A DNA stretch of 64,000 bases from Sutterella faecalis (lineage in GTDB: Bacteria; Pseudomonadota; Gammaproteobacteria; Burkholderiales; Burkholderiaceae_F): positions 2,480,001 to 2,544,000 of the forward strand of contig NZ_CP040882.1 in the NCBI RefSeq assembly GCF_006337085.1. Direction: 5' to 3'. Positions 57,163-64,000 of this stretch are shown here, piece by piece. Within the stretch, counting starts at the first letter, position 1. Every line of letters begins with the position of its first letter. The notes under the pieces are model-generated. The model saw nothing but the letters and a program-made list of their open reading frames with translations, was not told the DNA's origin and searched no databases. A program made the position numbers and the translations under genes.

Positions 57163-57361
57163 GTCGCTGGCTTCGATTGAGAAGCAGATCAAACTGACTC
57201 AGCAGCGGTTGCTGAAGGTCAAAACACGTTACGAGAAGCTCGGGGTAAAGCTCATCGAACTCAACAAGGAAAAGACGCTGCGGCAGGCCGAAGTGATTGC
57301 GGAAGCCATGGCTCGAAGCGGTAAGACCATGGAGGAACTCATGACCTTTTTAAGCCGCTGA
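57149..57361 (+). CDS. Small coiled-coil accessory protein of the IS1634-like element
   Basis: This is a 70-residue basic protein that overlaps the transposase gene's end by 14 bases. AGGAGG lies 9 bases before ATG 57149, inside the transposase acidic-tail codons. Residues 6-45 form a Lys/Leu/Gln heptad-like coiled coil (KQIKLTQQRLLKVKTRYEKL, KLIELNKEKTLRQAEVIAEA), and the end GKTMEELMTFLSR resembles the short C-terminal motif of small DNA-binding or regulatory proteins. Function unknown. Its basic charge against the transposase's acidic tail suggests the two may interact (inference). It lies inside the terminal repeats, so it moves with the element. Confidence 0.6.
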   Translation: MPKRKSLASIEKQIKLTQQRLLKVKTRYEKLGVKLIELNKEKTLRQAEVIAEAMARSGKTMEELMTFLSR

Positions 57362-57389
57362 CTGACCGTCCGAAGTCGCGAGAGTAATA

Positions 57390-57692
57390 AACGGCTGGAA
57401 GTTCAGGCTTTTGGGCGCCCGATAGGATCATCCGCCTCTCCGGGGAGAAACCCAGGAGACCTTGCGGGCCGTTTTTTCTGCAGGCGCCGCATCATCCATC
57501 GAAAGATCCGCAACGGACTTTTGCGAATAACCGGCTGCCGGGCGGGAAGACCGGTGTGTTGAGGCGCATCGTCGTCAGAATTTGCGCGGCATCGGCTGAA
57601 AGCCGTAGCCCAAGAATGCGAAGAGAGCATGAGGAAGATAAGAGCGCGCCTCGTATAATTTTCAATTCGGATTACTTTTCTCAAGGCTTCTC
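57390..57692. promoter_or_regulatory. accD upstream region with -10-like TATAAT
   Basis: This is 300 bases between the IS right end and accD. TATAAT at 57654-57659 is a consensus -10, with a suitable 34-base leader to the ATG at 57693. No strong -35 box is visible. I see no gene in the rest; a minus frame of 93 codons here has no recognisable features. Confidence 0.5.
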
Positions 57693-58571
57693 ATGAGCTG
57701 GCTTAACCACATTCTTCCCAAGATCAAGCGCGAAGAGGCGCCCACCGCCAAAAAGACGAGCGTCGTGCCCGAAGGCGTATGGACGAAGTGTCCGGGATGC
57801 GAGCAGCCGCTTTATACCGAAGAGCTCGACAGGAGCCTGCGCGTCTGCCCCAAGTGCGGGTACCACTTCCGCATGGGCGCCCGCGTGCGTCTTCTCTCCT
57901 TCCTGGATCCGGGTTCCGCGATTGAGATCGGTTCGGAAGTCCGTGCCCGGGATCCCCTCGGATTCGTCGACAGCAAGCCCTATCCGAAGCGCCATGAAGC
58001 GGCAGAAGCCGCCACGGGCGAAACCGATGCGCTCGTCGTGATGTCGGGGACGCTGCGCCGCGAGCCGATGGTGGCCGCGGCCTTTGAGTTCCGCTTCATG
58101 GGGGGCTCGATGGGAAGCGTCGTGGGCGAACGCTTTGCGCTCGGCGCTGAGGAAGCCATCCGCCGCCGCTGCCCCTTCGTGGTCTTTACGGCCTCGGGCG
58201 GCGCGCGCATGCATGAGGGCCTGGTTTCCCTCTACCAGATGACGAAGACGACCGCGGCGGCGAGAAAGCTCGCCGATGCGGGGCTTCCCTTCATCACGGT
58301 GCTCACCGACCCGACGATGGGGGGCGTCTCCGCCTCCTTCGCCTTCATCGGCGACGTCGTGATTGCCGAGCCCAAGGCTCTCATCGGCTTTGCCGGTCCG
58401 CGCGTCATCGAGCAGACGGTGCGCGAGAAGCTCCCGGAGGGCTTCCAGCGTTCGGAATTCCTTCTGCGCACGGGTCAGATCGACCAGATCGTTGATCGCC
58501 GGGAACTGCGCGCACGCATTTCCGTGCTGACGCAGCTCCTTATGAAGAAGCAGCCTGTGAACGGCATCTGA
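57693..58571 (+). CDS. accD: Acetyl-CoA carboxylase carboxyltransferase subunit beta
   Basis: AccD with AccA transfers carboxyl from carboxybiotin to acetyl-CoA to make malonyl-CoA. The 292-residue product has the N-terminal zinc finger WTKCPGCEQPLYTEEL and LRVCPKCGYHFRM (four Cys), then the crotonase-like core: VVMSGTLRREPMVAAAFEFRFMGGSMGSVVGE, VFTASGGARMHEGLVSLYQM, LTDPTMGGVSASFAFIGDV, EPKALIGFAGPRVIEQTV and LPEGFQRSEFLL. AAGG lies 7 bases before the ATG. It is the first gene of a cluster in the same order as E. coli accD-folC-dedD-cvpA-purF. Confidence 0.96.
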   Translation: MSWLNHILPKIKREEAPTAKKTSVVPEGVWTKCPGCEQPLYTEELDRSLRVCPKCGYHFRMGARVRLLSFLDPGSAIEIGSEVRARDPLGFVDSKPYPKRHEAAEAATGETDALVVMSGTLRREPMVAAAFEFRFMGGSMGSVVGERFALGAEEAIRRRCPFVVFTASGGARMHEGLVSLYQMTKTTAAARKLADAGLPFITVLTDPTMGGVSASFAFIGDVVIAEPKALIGFAGPRVIEQTVREKLPEGFQRSEFLLRTGQIDQIVDRRELRARISVLTQLLMKKQPVNGI

Positions 58572-58635
58572 TTGCCGTCTGAAGGCGCAGAATAGGTCTT
58601 CCGTCGTCCTTCCTCTGAACCGGCTTTCTAATTCT

Positions 58636-58669
58636 CAAGCCCGCTCTCCGCTAGAGGAAGGCGGGCTTG
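58636..58669 (+). terminator. Terminator between accD and folC
   Basis: CAAGCCCGC (58636-58644) pairs with GCGGGCTTG (58661-58669), followed by a T-rich tail. It may only partly end transcription, since the cluster continues in the same direction. Confidence 0.8.
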
Positions 58670-58703
58670 AATCTTTTGTTTTTCCCATAAGGTGCAGCGC
58701 AAC

Positions 58704-60014
58704 ATGCCTGAGACGATCTCCACGCTCGAGGACTGGCTCGACTACATTGAAAAGCTCCACGCAAAGCCGATTGATCTCGGGCTCGACCGCATGAAGGAAA
58801 TGATCAGGAGGCTCGGCATTGGCTTTGCGTCCCCCGTCATTACCGTTGCGGGCACGAACGGGAAGGGCTCGACCTGCACCTTCATCGAAACGATCTTTCG
58901 GGAAGCGGGCTTCCGGACGGCGCTTCATACGTCGCCCCACCTTCTGCGCTTCAATGAACGCGCGCTTCTGAACGGCCGCGAAATCGATGATGATTCGCTC
59001 ATCCGCGCCTTCCGCGAAGTCGAAGAAGCCCGCGCCGGGATGCCGCTCACCTATTTTGAATTCACGGGGCTCGGCATTCTGAAGTGCTTTCAGGATGCGA
59101 AGCCCGACGTCGTGATTCTGGAAATCGGCTTGGGCGGCCGGCTCGACGCCATCAATGCCATTGACCCGGATGTCTCCGTGGTCGCTGCCGTCGGCATCGA
59201 CCATACGGCGTTTTTAGGCGACACGCGCGAAAAGATCGGGCTTGAAAAGGCGCACATTTTCAGAAGCGGGCGGCCGGCGATTTGTTCTGACCCGGAACCT
59301 CCGCAGAGCTTGATTCAATACGCGCATGAAATCGGCGCGAAGCTTTCGCTCATCAACCGCGACTTCCTGGTGACCGAGCATGAAGACGGGTCATTCCGTT
59401 TTTCCGGCGCAGAGGGAACGCTCGAGCTTCCGCGGCCGGGGCTCGCGGGCGAAAACCAATACCGCAATGCGGCGGGCGCCATTGCCGCTGTGCTGGCGCT
59501 CAAAGAACGCCTCCCCGTCGACGGGGAAGCCTTTGCCCGGGGCATCGCCCGGGCGCGCATCACGGCGCGTTTCGAGCGGGTTGCGGATGCCCCCTGCGAG
59601 ACGATTCTCGATGTGGGGCACAACCCTCAGGCGGCGGAGGTGCTCGCCGACAATCTCCGTCGCTATAAGCGCCCCGGAGAACTGACGCTCGCCGTCTTCG
59701 GGATGCTCACCGACAAGGACCGCGCGCGGGTCACGGCGACGCTAGCGCCCGAAATCGACGAATGGTTCTACGCGGGACTACCCGGACCGCGCGGGGGCGA
59801 AGCGGCGCTCCTTGCGCCGTTCCTTGAGGCAGCCGGCGCTGCGCCCTCCGCAATGACGCCCTCAGAGACCGTTCCGCAGGCGCTCGAAAAAGCAAGAGCC
59901 CGGGCGCGGGAGCTGAAGGAAGCGGGGCGGGACGTGCGGATCATCATCTTCGGATCCTTTGTGACGGTGGGTGAAGCGCTCGCGTGCCTCGCCCGCGAAG
60001 GCATCCGTCGGTGA
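58704..60014 (+). CDS. folC: Bifunctional dihydrofolate/folylpolyglutamate synthase
   Basis: FolC adds glutamate to dihydropteroate and to folates, using ATP. The 436-residue product shows TLEDWLDYIEKLHAKPIDLGLDRM at the start, the P-loop PVITVAGTNGKGSTCTFIE near residue 50, TALHTSPHLLRFNERALLNG, ILEIGLGGRLDAINAID, VAAVGIDHTAFLGDTREKIG and the Mur-ligase C-domain TILDVGHNPQAAEVLADNL. ATG 58704 is chosen, with AAGG upstream; a GTG at 58692 would add four residues. Second gene of the accD cluster. Confidence 0.94.
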   Translation: MPETISTLEDWLDYIEKLHAKPIDLGLDRMKEMIRRLGIGFASPVITVAGTNGKGSTCTFIETIFREAGFRTALHTSPHLLRFNERALLNGREIDDDSLIRAFREVEEARAGMPLTYFEFTGLGILKCFQDAKPDVVILEIGLGGRLDAINAIDPDVSVVAAVGIDHTAFLGDTREKIGLEKAHIFRSGRPAICSDPEPPQSLIQYAHEIGAKLSLINRDFLVTEHEDGSFRFSGAEGTLELPRPGLAGENQYRNAAGAIAAVLALKERLPVDGEAFARGIARARITARFERVADAPCETILDVGHNPQAAEVLADNLRRYKRPGELTLAVFGMLTDKDRARVTATLAPEIDEWFYAGLPGPRGGEAALLAPFLEAAGAAPSAMTPSETVPQALEKARARARELKEAGRDVRIIIFGSFVTVGEALACLAREGIRR

Positions 60015-60152
60015 CGGGAGCTGTCCGGAAAAAGCGAAGAGGAATTCCGTTTCGAATTGTTCCGTCCGGCGGCTTCTCAGGAAGACTGCAACTTTTCGCC
60101 TGATAGAATTTTCTGATGCATTTGCCCGGCATTTCCCGAAAAGGCTTTTCCC

Positions 60153-61475
60153 ATGTCATTCTTTAATCCCTTCCGGAAAAACAATCGCCCGCAGGGCGTG
60201 AAGCTCTCGGAACTTAATCAGGAATCCGTTGCCGGAGAAGATGCCGGCGGCAATCCGCCGGAACGTCGGGAACCGAGCTTTGGCGGAGCCTCTCGCGAAG
60301 CTTCTGCACCGCCCGCCTTTCAGCCGGCTGATGCAAACCCTCCGGCCTTCACTTTTGCAGAACCGGAATCCGAAGGGCCTAAGGTTCAGCCGGTTCAGCC
60401 GGTTCCGCCGGAGCCTCCGAAGATTCCTTCCGCAGAAGCGAAAAAGCCCGCTCCCTGGGATCCGTACGGCATTGAAACGGTAAAGAACGAACCGGTCATG
60501 AGTCCCGAACCTGCGGCCGCTCCTCAGGGGAAGCCTCTCGAGCAGCCCTACGAGGCGTCTCAGCCTGAACCGCTGCCGTCCGTCTCGGAGGTTCCGCAGC
60601 CCCTTCGCGAAACCGTGGAAGCGCCGATCCCGGAAAGAGAGGTGAAGGCTCAGGTTCGCGCTCCTGAAGCCGAGGCTCCCGTTTCTCAGGCTCCCTCCGA
60701 GCCTCCCCTTTCAGACGAGCCGGTCATGCGGCCGGTGCCGCGCGCTCAGGCCGCGCAGCAGAGAAGGGAAGAGCCGCCGAAGCCGCGAATCCCGACCGAT
60801 GCTGAAATCCTTGCCCGCCGCCGCACGAAGCATCGTCTTGTGGGCGCTGCCGCCATTCTGATGGCGGTGGTGGTGGCTGCTCCCTTCATTCTCGACAGCG
60901 ATCCGCCGATTGACGATTCCGGCATGAAGAACGTCCGCATGGAGATTCCGAAGGAAACCGAAACGAGTACGGCGATCAATACGGCCGACGCGCAGAAGAA
61001 GCCCGAGAAGGCGGAAGTGAACGTCTCCGATACGACGATGGGAAGCCGCGGCTCGACCGCACAGGCCAATCTCGCCCGCGAGGCGCAGATGAAGGCTCCT
61101 CCCGCGCCTGAAAAGAAGGTTGCGGAAGCGAGCGCTCCGAAGAAGGCGGAAGGGGCTTCTGAAAAGAAGCCTGAGGCAGCAAAGAAGCCGGCGCCGGAAG
61201 TCGTCAAGAAGCCGCAGCCCAAATCCGCCGGCATTACGCCTCCCACAGGAAAGGGCTGGTACGTTCAGGTGCTCGCTACCGGGAATGAAGAGGCCGCCGA
61301 GCGGACTGTCCGCAAAATGGCGCTTCTCGGACTCCCCGCCTATAAGACGAAGGAAGGCGGCAATCTCTGGAAGGTCCGGGCAGGCCTCTACGGCACGCGA
61401 AAGGAGGCTGAAGGCGCTATCGGTACGATCGTTCTCAACGGAGTTGCGCAGAAGCCCTACGTTTCCAAACAGTAG
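60153..61475 (+). CDS. SPOR domain-containing protein (DedD position)
   Basis: This is a 440-residue bitopic inner-membrane protein. Residues 1-220 are a cytoplasmic, Pro/Glu/Ala-rich low-complexity region with the phrase PEP or QPV repeated. A TM segment (LVGAAAILMAVVVAAPFIL) lies near residue 235. A periplasmic linker rich in Lys/Ala/Pro ends in a SPOR domain: GWYVQVLATGNEEAAERTVR, ALLGLPAYKTKEGGNLWKVR and AGLYGTRKEAEGAI. SPOR domains bind denuded septal peptidoglycan, so a role in cell division is likely. It occupies the place of dedD between folC and cvpA but has an unusually long cytoplasmic part. AAAAGG lies 8 bases before the ATG. Confidence 0.87.
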   Translation: MSFFNPFRKNNRPQGVKLSELNQESVAGEDAGGNPPERREPSFGGASREASAPPAFQPADANPPAFTFAEPESEGPKVQPVQPVPPEPPKIPSAEAKKPAPWDPYGIETVKNEPVMSPEPAAAPQGKPLEQPYEASQPEPLPSVSEVPQPLRETVEAPIPEREVKAQVRAPEAEAPVSQAPSEPPLSDEPVMRPVPRAQAAQQRREEPPKPRIPTDAEILARRRTKHRLVGAAAILMAVVVAAPFILDSDPPIDDSGMKNVRMEIPKETETSTAINTADAQKKPEKAEVNVSDTTMGSRGSTAQANLAREAQMKAPPAPEKKVAEASAPKKAEGASEKKPEAAKKPAPEVVKKPQPKSAGITPPTGKGWYVQVLATGNEEAAERTVRKMALLGLPAYKTKEGGNLWKVRAGLYGTRKEAEGAIGTIVLNGVAQKPYVSKQ

Positions 61476-61600
61476 CGGATCCGTTTTTCAGTACAATGAC
61501 GAGCTTCTAGGGGGAGTCCCGCAGAGAAAGGACTTCCCCGCATCGGATTCGCGTGCAGACAGAGACTTTCGACTCCTGCTGCGCCAACGTTTTCAGACAT

Positions 61601-62101
61601 ATGACCGAAATTGACTGGATCATCATCGCGCTCCTCGCACTCTCGACCATTGTCGGCATCATGCGCGGCGTCATGCGCGAAGTGCTCGCCATCGCGGGCT
61701 GGGTGATCGGCATTCTCCTCGCGATGAATTTTTCGGCCGATCTTGCCGAACACATTCCGCTCGAAAGCATCGGGTGGATTCCGCGCGTGATGATCGCCGC
61801 GGTGCTCATCATTGTCGCCGTCCTCTTTATCTGCGGACTCTTCGGCATGCTGATCCGCAAGATGCTTGAAGTCGCCGCCATCACTTTCGAAGACCGTGCG
61901 CTCGGAGCCGTATTCGGACTCGTGCGCGGCATTGTGGTGGTCTGCGCCTGCGTCTTCCTATTCGGCATGCCCGCAAGCATTCACGGCAGCCGCATGTGGC
62001 AGCAGTCCGTACTGATCGGACCGGCCGAAACGCTTATTGACTGGTCGCTCCCGTACCTCCCGAAATGGCTTTCCGACATGCGCGCCACGTCGCGCGCCTG
62101 A
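61601..62101 (+). CDS. cvpA: CvpA family membrane protein
   Basis: CvpA is a small inner-membrane protein needed for colicin V production and envelope homeostasis. The 166-residue product has four hydrophobic segments: IDWIIIALLALSTIVGIMRG, VLAIAGWVIGILLAMNFSA, VMIAAVLIIVAVLFICGLFG and LVRGIVVVCACVFLFGMP. The family landmarks are RGxxxEVLxIAGWV and the late DRALGAVFGLVRG. The start MTEIDW at 61601 is used because the family begins at the first helix; the longer frame from 61553 adds 16 unlikely residues. A TACAAT -10-like box lies near 61494. It is followed by purF, as in E. coli. Confidence 0.92.
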   Translation: MTEIDWIIIALLALSTIVGIMRGVMREVLAIAGWVIGILLAMNFSADLAEHIPLESIGWIPRVMIAAVLIIVAVLFICGLFGMLIRKMLEVAAITFEDRALGAVFGLVRGIVVVCACVFLFGMPASIHGSRMWQQSVLIGPAETLIDWSLPYLPKWLSDMRATSRA

Positions 62102-62144
62102 TGGCCCGAAGGGAATCGAGCTAGCGCCATGATGGATTTCAAAC

Positions 62145-62177
62145 AAAGCCGCTCCGGACTTCAGTCAGGGCGGCTTT
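62145..62177 (+). terminator. Hairpin between cvpA and purF
   Basis: AAAGCCGC (62145-62152) pairs with GCGGCTTT (62170-62177), with a GACT/AGTC inner stem. A short T-rich tract follows. It is probably a partial terminator or attenuator in the purF leader. Confidence 0.65.
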
Positions 62178-62240
62178 GTACATTCTGAATTTTTGAAGTT
62201 TTCTTTTTTCGTTTTTCCCCTCAGCGAGGTTTGAACAGCC

Positions 62241-63752
62241 ATGTGCGGCGTAGTCGCTCTTCTCTCCAATGAACCGGTAAATCAGCGCCTCTATGATGCG
62301 CTCCTTCTGCTGCAGCATCGCGGCCAGGACGCAGCCGGTATTGCCACGCTCGACGGCCTGCAGTTCCACATGCATAAGGCCATGGGGCTCGTGCGCGACA
62401 TCTTCCGCACGCGCAACATGCGCGATCTGACGGGCAATGTGGGCGTGGGCCACGTGCGCTACCCCACCCAGGGGTGCGCAAGCTCGAACCAGGAGTCGCA
62501 GCCCTTCTACGTGAATGCGCCTTTCGGCATCATGTTCGCCCACAACGGCAACCTCACGAATGCTGAGGAGCTCAAACAGGAGCTCTACGAGACCGACCGC
62601 CGGCACATCAATACGACGAGCGACTCTGAAGTCCTCCTCAATGTGCTCGCGAACGAAATCTCGCGCGTGACGGCCGACAGAAAGCTCGATGCGGACGGGA
62701 TCTTTGAAGCGGTTTCGGCCGTTCATCGCCGCGTGCGCGGCTCCTATGCCGTCGTGGCGCTCATCGCCGGCAAGGGCCTTCTCGCCTTCCGCGACCCGCA
62801 CGGCATTCGTCCCCTCTGCTTCGGCTCCAACGTCACCGCGACGGGCGAGAAGGAATGGATGGTGAGCTCGGAATCCGTCACGATGGTGGGCCTCGGCTTC
62901 AAGCTCGAGCGCGACGTCGCGCCGGGCGAAGCGATCTGGTTCGACTTCAAGGGCAATGTCGAGACCCGTCAGTGCGCGGAGCACGCGGTCGCGAATCCCT
63001 GCGCCTTCGAATACGTCTACTTCGCCCGCCCGGATTCCGTGATCGACGGCATCAGCGTCTACGGCGCCCGTCTCAATCTCGGCGTCTACCTTGCGAAGAC
63101 CGTCGCCGAGGAACTGAACCTCATGGACGTCGACGTCGTCATGCCGATTCCGGACAGCTCCCGCCCCTGCGCGCAGGAGCTCGCGAAGCAGCTGCGTCTT
63201 CCCTACCGCGAGGGCTTCATCAAGAACCGCTACGTGGGCCGCACCTTCATCATGCCGGGTCAGGCCGTACGCAAGAAGTCGGTTCGTCAGAAGCTCAACG
63301 CCATGCCCGTGGAGTTTGAAGGCAAGAACCTCCTTCTCGTCGACGACTCCATCGTGCGCGGCACGACCATGAAGGAAATCGTCCGCATGGCCCGCGAATC
63401 GGGCGCGAAGAAGGTCTTCGTCGCTTCGTCCGCGCCGCGCGTGATGTTCCCGAACGTTTACGGCATCGACATGCCGACCAAGTCCGAACTCATCTGCGGC
63501 GACGGCAAGGACGCCGACGCCGTGGCGAAGGAGCTCGGCGCCGACAAGGTGATCTTTCAGTCGATCGACGGCCTGAAGAACGCGCTCCATGACCTCAATC
63601 CCAACATCCCCGCCTTTGACTGCTCGTGCTTCGACGGCGTCTACGTGACGGGCGACGTGACGGAAGCCTACCTCGAAAAGCTCGGCAAAGCCGGGAAGGC
63701 CGCGGCGAAGGAAAATGACGAGGACGACGCGCAGGCGGGCAATGTGGAATAA
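62241..63752 (+). CDS. purF: Amidophosphoribosyltransferase PurF
   Basis: PurF makes 5-phosphoribosylamine from PRPP and glutamine, the first step of purine synthesis. The 503-residue product starts MCGVVALLS, so Cys at residue 2 becomes the N-terminal glutaminase nucleophile. The N-terminal glutaminase domain shows LLLQHRGQDAAGIAT, VGHVRYPTQGCASSNQESQP and FAHNGNLTNAEEL. The phosphoribosyltransferase domain has VDVVMPIPDSSRPCAQEL, YREGFIKNRYVGRTFIMPGQ and the PRPP loop LLVDDSIVRGTTMKEIV. The C-terminus is Ala/Glu/Asp-rich. No PurR-like operator was recognised upstream. Confidence 0.96.
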   Translation: MCGVVALLSNEPVNQRLYDALLLLQHRGQDAAGIATLDGLQFHMHKAMGLVRDIFRTRNMRDLTGNVGVGHVRYPTQGCASSNQESQPFYVNAPFGIMFAHNGNLTNAEELKQELYETDRRHINTTSDSEVLLNVLANEISRVTADRKLDADGIFEAVSAVHRRVRGSYAVVALIAGKGLLAFRDPHGIRPLCFGSNVTATGEKEWMVSSESVTMVGLGFKLERDVAPGEAIWFDFKGNVETRQCAEHAVANPCAFEYVYFARPDSVIDGISVYGARLNLGVYLAKTVAEELNLMDVDVVMPIPDSSRPCAQELAKQLRLPYREGFIKNRYVGRTFIMPGQAVRKKSVRQKLNAMPVEFEGKNLLLVDDSIVRGTTMKEIVRMARESGAKKVFVASSAPRVMFPNVYGIDMPTKSELICGDGKDADAVAKELGADKVIFQSIDGLKNALHDLNPNIPAFDCSCFDGVYVTGDVTEAYLEKLGKAGKAAAKENDEDDAQAGNVE

Positions 63753-63788
63753 GCCAGCTGGCGGCTGAAAGCCTCAAAGCATCTAGCG

Positions 63789-63833
63789 TTCGGGCGGACT
63801 TTCTCAAAAGGGAAGGCCGCCCGAATTGTTTTA
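63789..63833 (+). terminator. Terminator of purF
   Basis: TTCGGGCGG (63789-63797) pairs with CCGCCCGAA (63817-63825), followed by TTGTTTTA. Confidence 0.85.
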
Positions 63834-63916
63834 TCCGGGGTCAACCTTTTTTGGTGATTGAGCTCGCAGGTTTTCATCCTGAATGCTTCGAAAAAATAGA
63901 AAACTATTTTTTCTAA

Positions 63917-63971
63917 CAGCTACATAATTTGTAGCTACACTTACTGTAGCTACAATAAGTGTAGCTACAAG
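63917..63971. repeat. Four palindromic units with exact 15-bp period
   Basis: TGTAGCTACA, a perfect 10-base palindrome, occurs at 63932, 63947 and 63962. A degenerate copy AACAGCTACA lies at 63917. All four starts are exactly 15 bases apart, with AT-rich 5-base spacers. This looks like an operator array for a gene starting beyond the window. The remaining bases to 64000 show no gene start that can be judged. Confidence 0.85.
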
Positions 63972-64000
63972 TAATGAAGCAATTGGTTCGATATGAAGTT

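Larger units (their letters stand above)
55386..57389 (+). mobile_element. IS1634-like (IS4-superfamily) insertion sequence, ~2.0 kb
   Basis: A 12-base terminal inverted repeat is seen: TATTACTCTCGC at 55386-55397 and GCGAGAGTAATA at 57378-57389. Between them lie a DDE transposase gene and a short overlapping gene. No matching target duplication is evident outside. The left flank carries a reversed copy of the terminal word (CGAGAGTAATA, 55375-55385), forming a palindrome with the element end. Length and gene layout fit the IS1634 family. It separates the assT region from accD. Confidence 0.75.

Noticed and set aside
62139..63590. 483-codon minus-strand frame opposite purF
   Set aside because: Antisense shadow of PurF, which has an intact glutaminase and PRPP loop.
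63917..63971. CRISPR array
   Set aside because: The repeats are only 10 bases with 5-base AT-rich spacers, much too short for CRISPR; a palindromic operator array fits better.
1..64000. tRNA, rRNA, prophage or toxin-antitoxin genes
   Set aside because: Looked for by eye on both strands in the intergenic spaces; no cloverleaf, rRNA segment, phage structural gene or paired small toxin-antitoxin frames could be supported.

Overview
The window looks like chromosomal DNA from a GC-rich betaproteobacterium of the order Burkholderiales, most plausibly a gut Sutterellaceae (Sutterella-like). This rests on GC-rich codon use, the linkages accD-folC-SPOR-cvpA-purF, bamD/rluD-pgeF and fimV-truA, a periplasmic aryl-sulfate sulfotransferase, and abundant small-molecule uptake genes. 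Genus is inferred, because no rRNA or tRNA gene is visible.

Layout. 1-6.3 kb: two nitroreductase-family genes, a secreted charged protein, a YoaA/DinG-type helicase, RlmD and a small membrane protein. 6.3-12.3 kb: four consecutive neurotransmitter:sodium symporter (NSS) paralogues on the minus strand. 12.6-14.1 kb: SIMPL and AIM24 proteins. 14.3-18.8 kb: a remnant of a metallo-hydrolase-like gene, then a YddA/SbmA-type ABC protein and a TonB-dependent siderophore receptor under a Fur-box-like site. 19.3-28.7 kb: psd and pssA around a WYL regulator, an FAH-family protein, an EamA transporter, MltB, a histone-deacetylase-like amidohydrolase and a UMF1-type MFS protein. 28.8-34.1 kb: an IclR-controlled sugar-acid module (YagE-type aldolase, YagF/YjhG-type dehydratase, GntP permease).

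34.3-37.8 kb is a complete IS66-type element with matching terminal repeats and an 8-bp target duplication. It is followed by bamD, rluD, pgeF, rimO, an STN-domain lipoprotein and a DUF4143 ATPase preceded by four ~22-bp repeats. 44.2-47.8 kb is an IS200/IS605 element with divergent tnpA and tnpB. Its tnpB is split by an IS110-superfamily (IS1111-like) element with a long, hairpin-rich 3' non-coding part that may hold a bridge RNA. Then come fimV-truA and assT. assT is separated from its upstream region by a second IS110 element, next to an IS1634-like element with a small coiled-coil partner gene. The last 6.3 kb is the conserved accD-folC-SPOR-cvpA-purF cluster. The window ends in four 15-bp-periodic TGTAGCTACA palindromes that probably control a gene beyond the edge.

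The most unusual signals are the nested RNA-guided-type mobile elements (TnpB and IS110, each with a candidate non-coding RNA), the iterated palindromic arrays at 37.85, 42.84 and 63.92 kb, the opposed overlapping bamD/rluD start codons, and the four-fold NSS array. Functions are assigned from motifs visible in the translations. No database search was possible.
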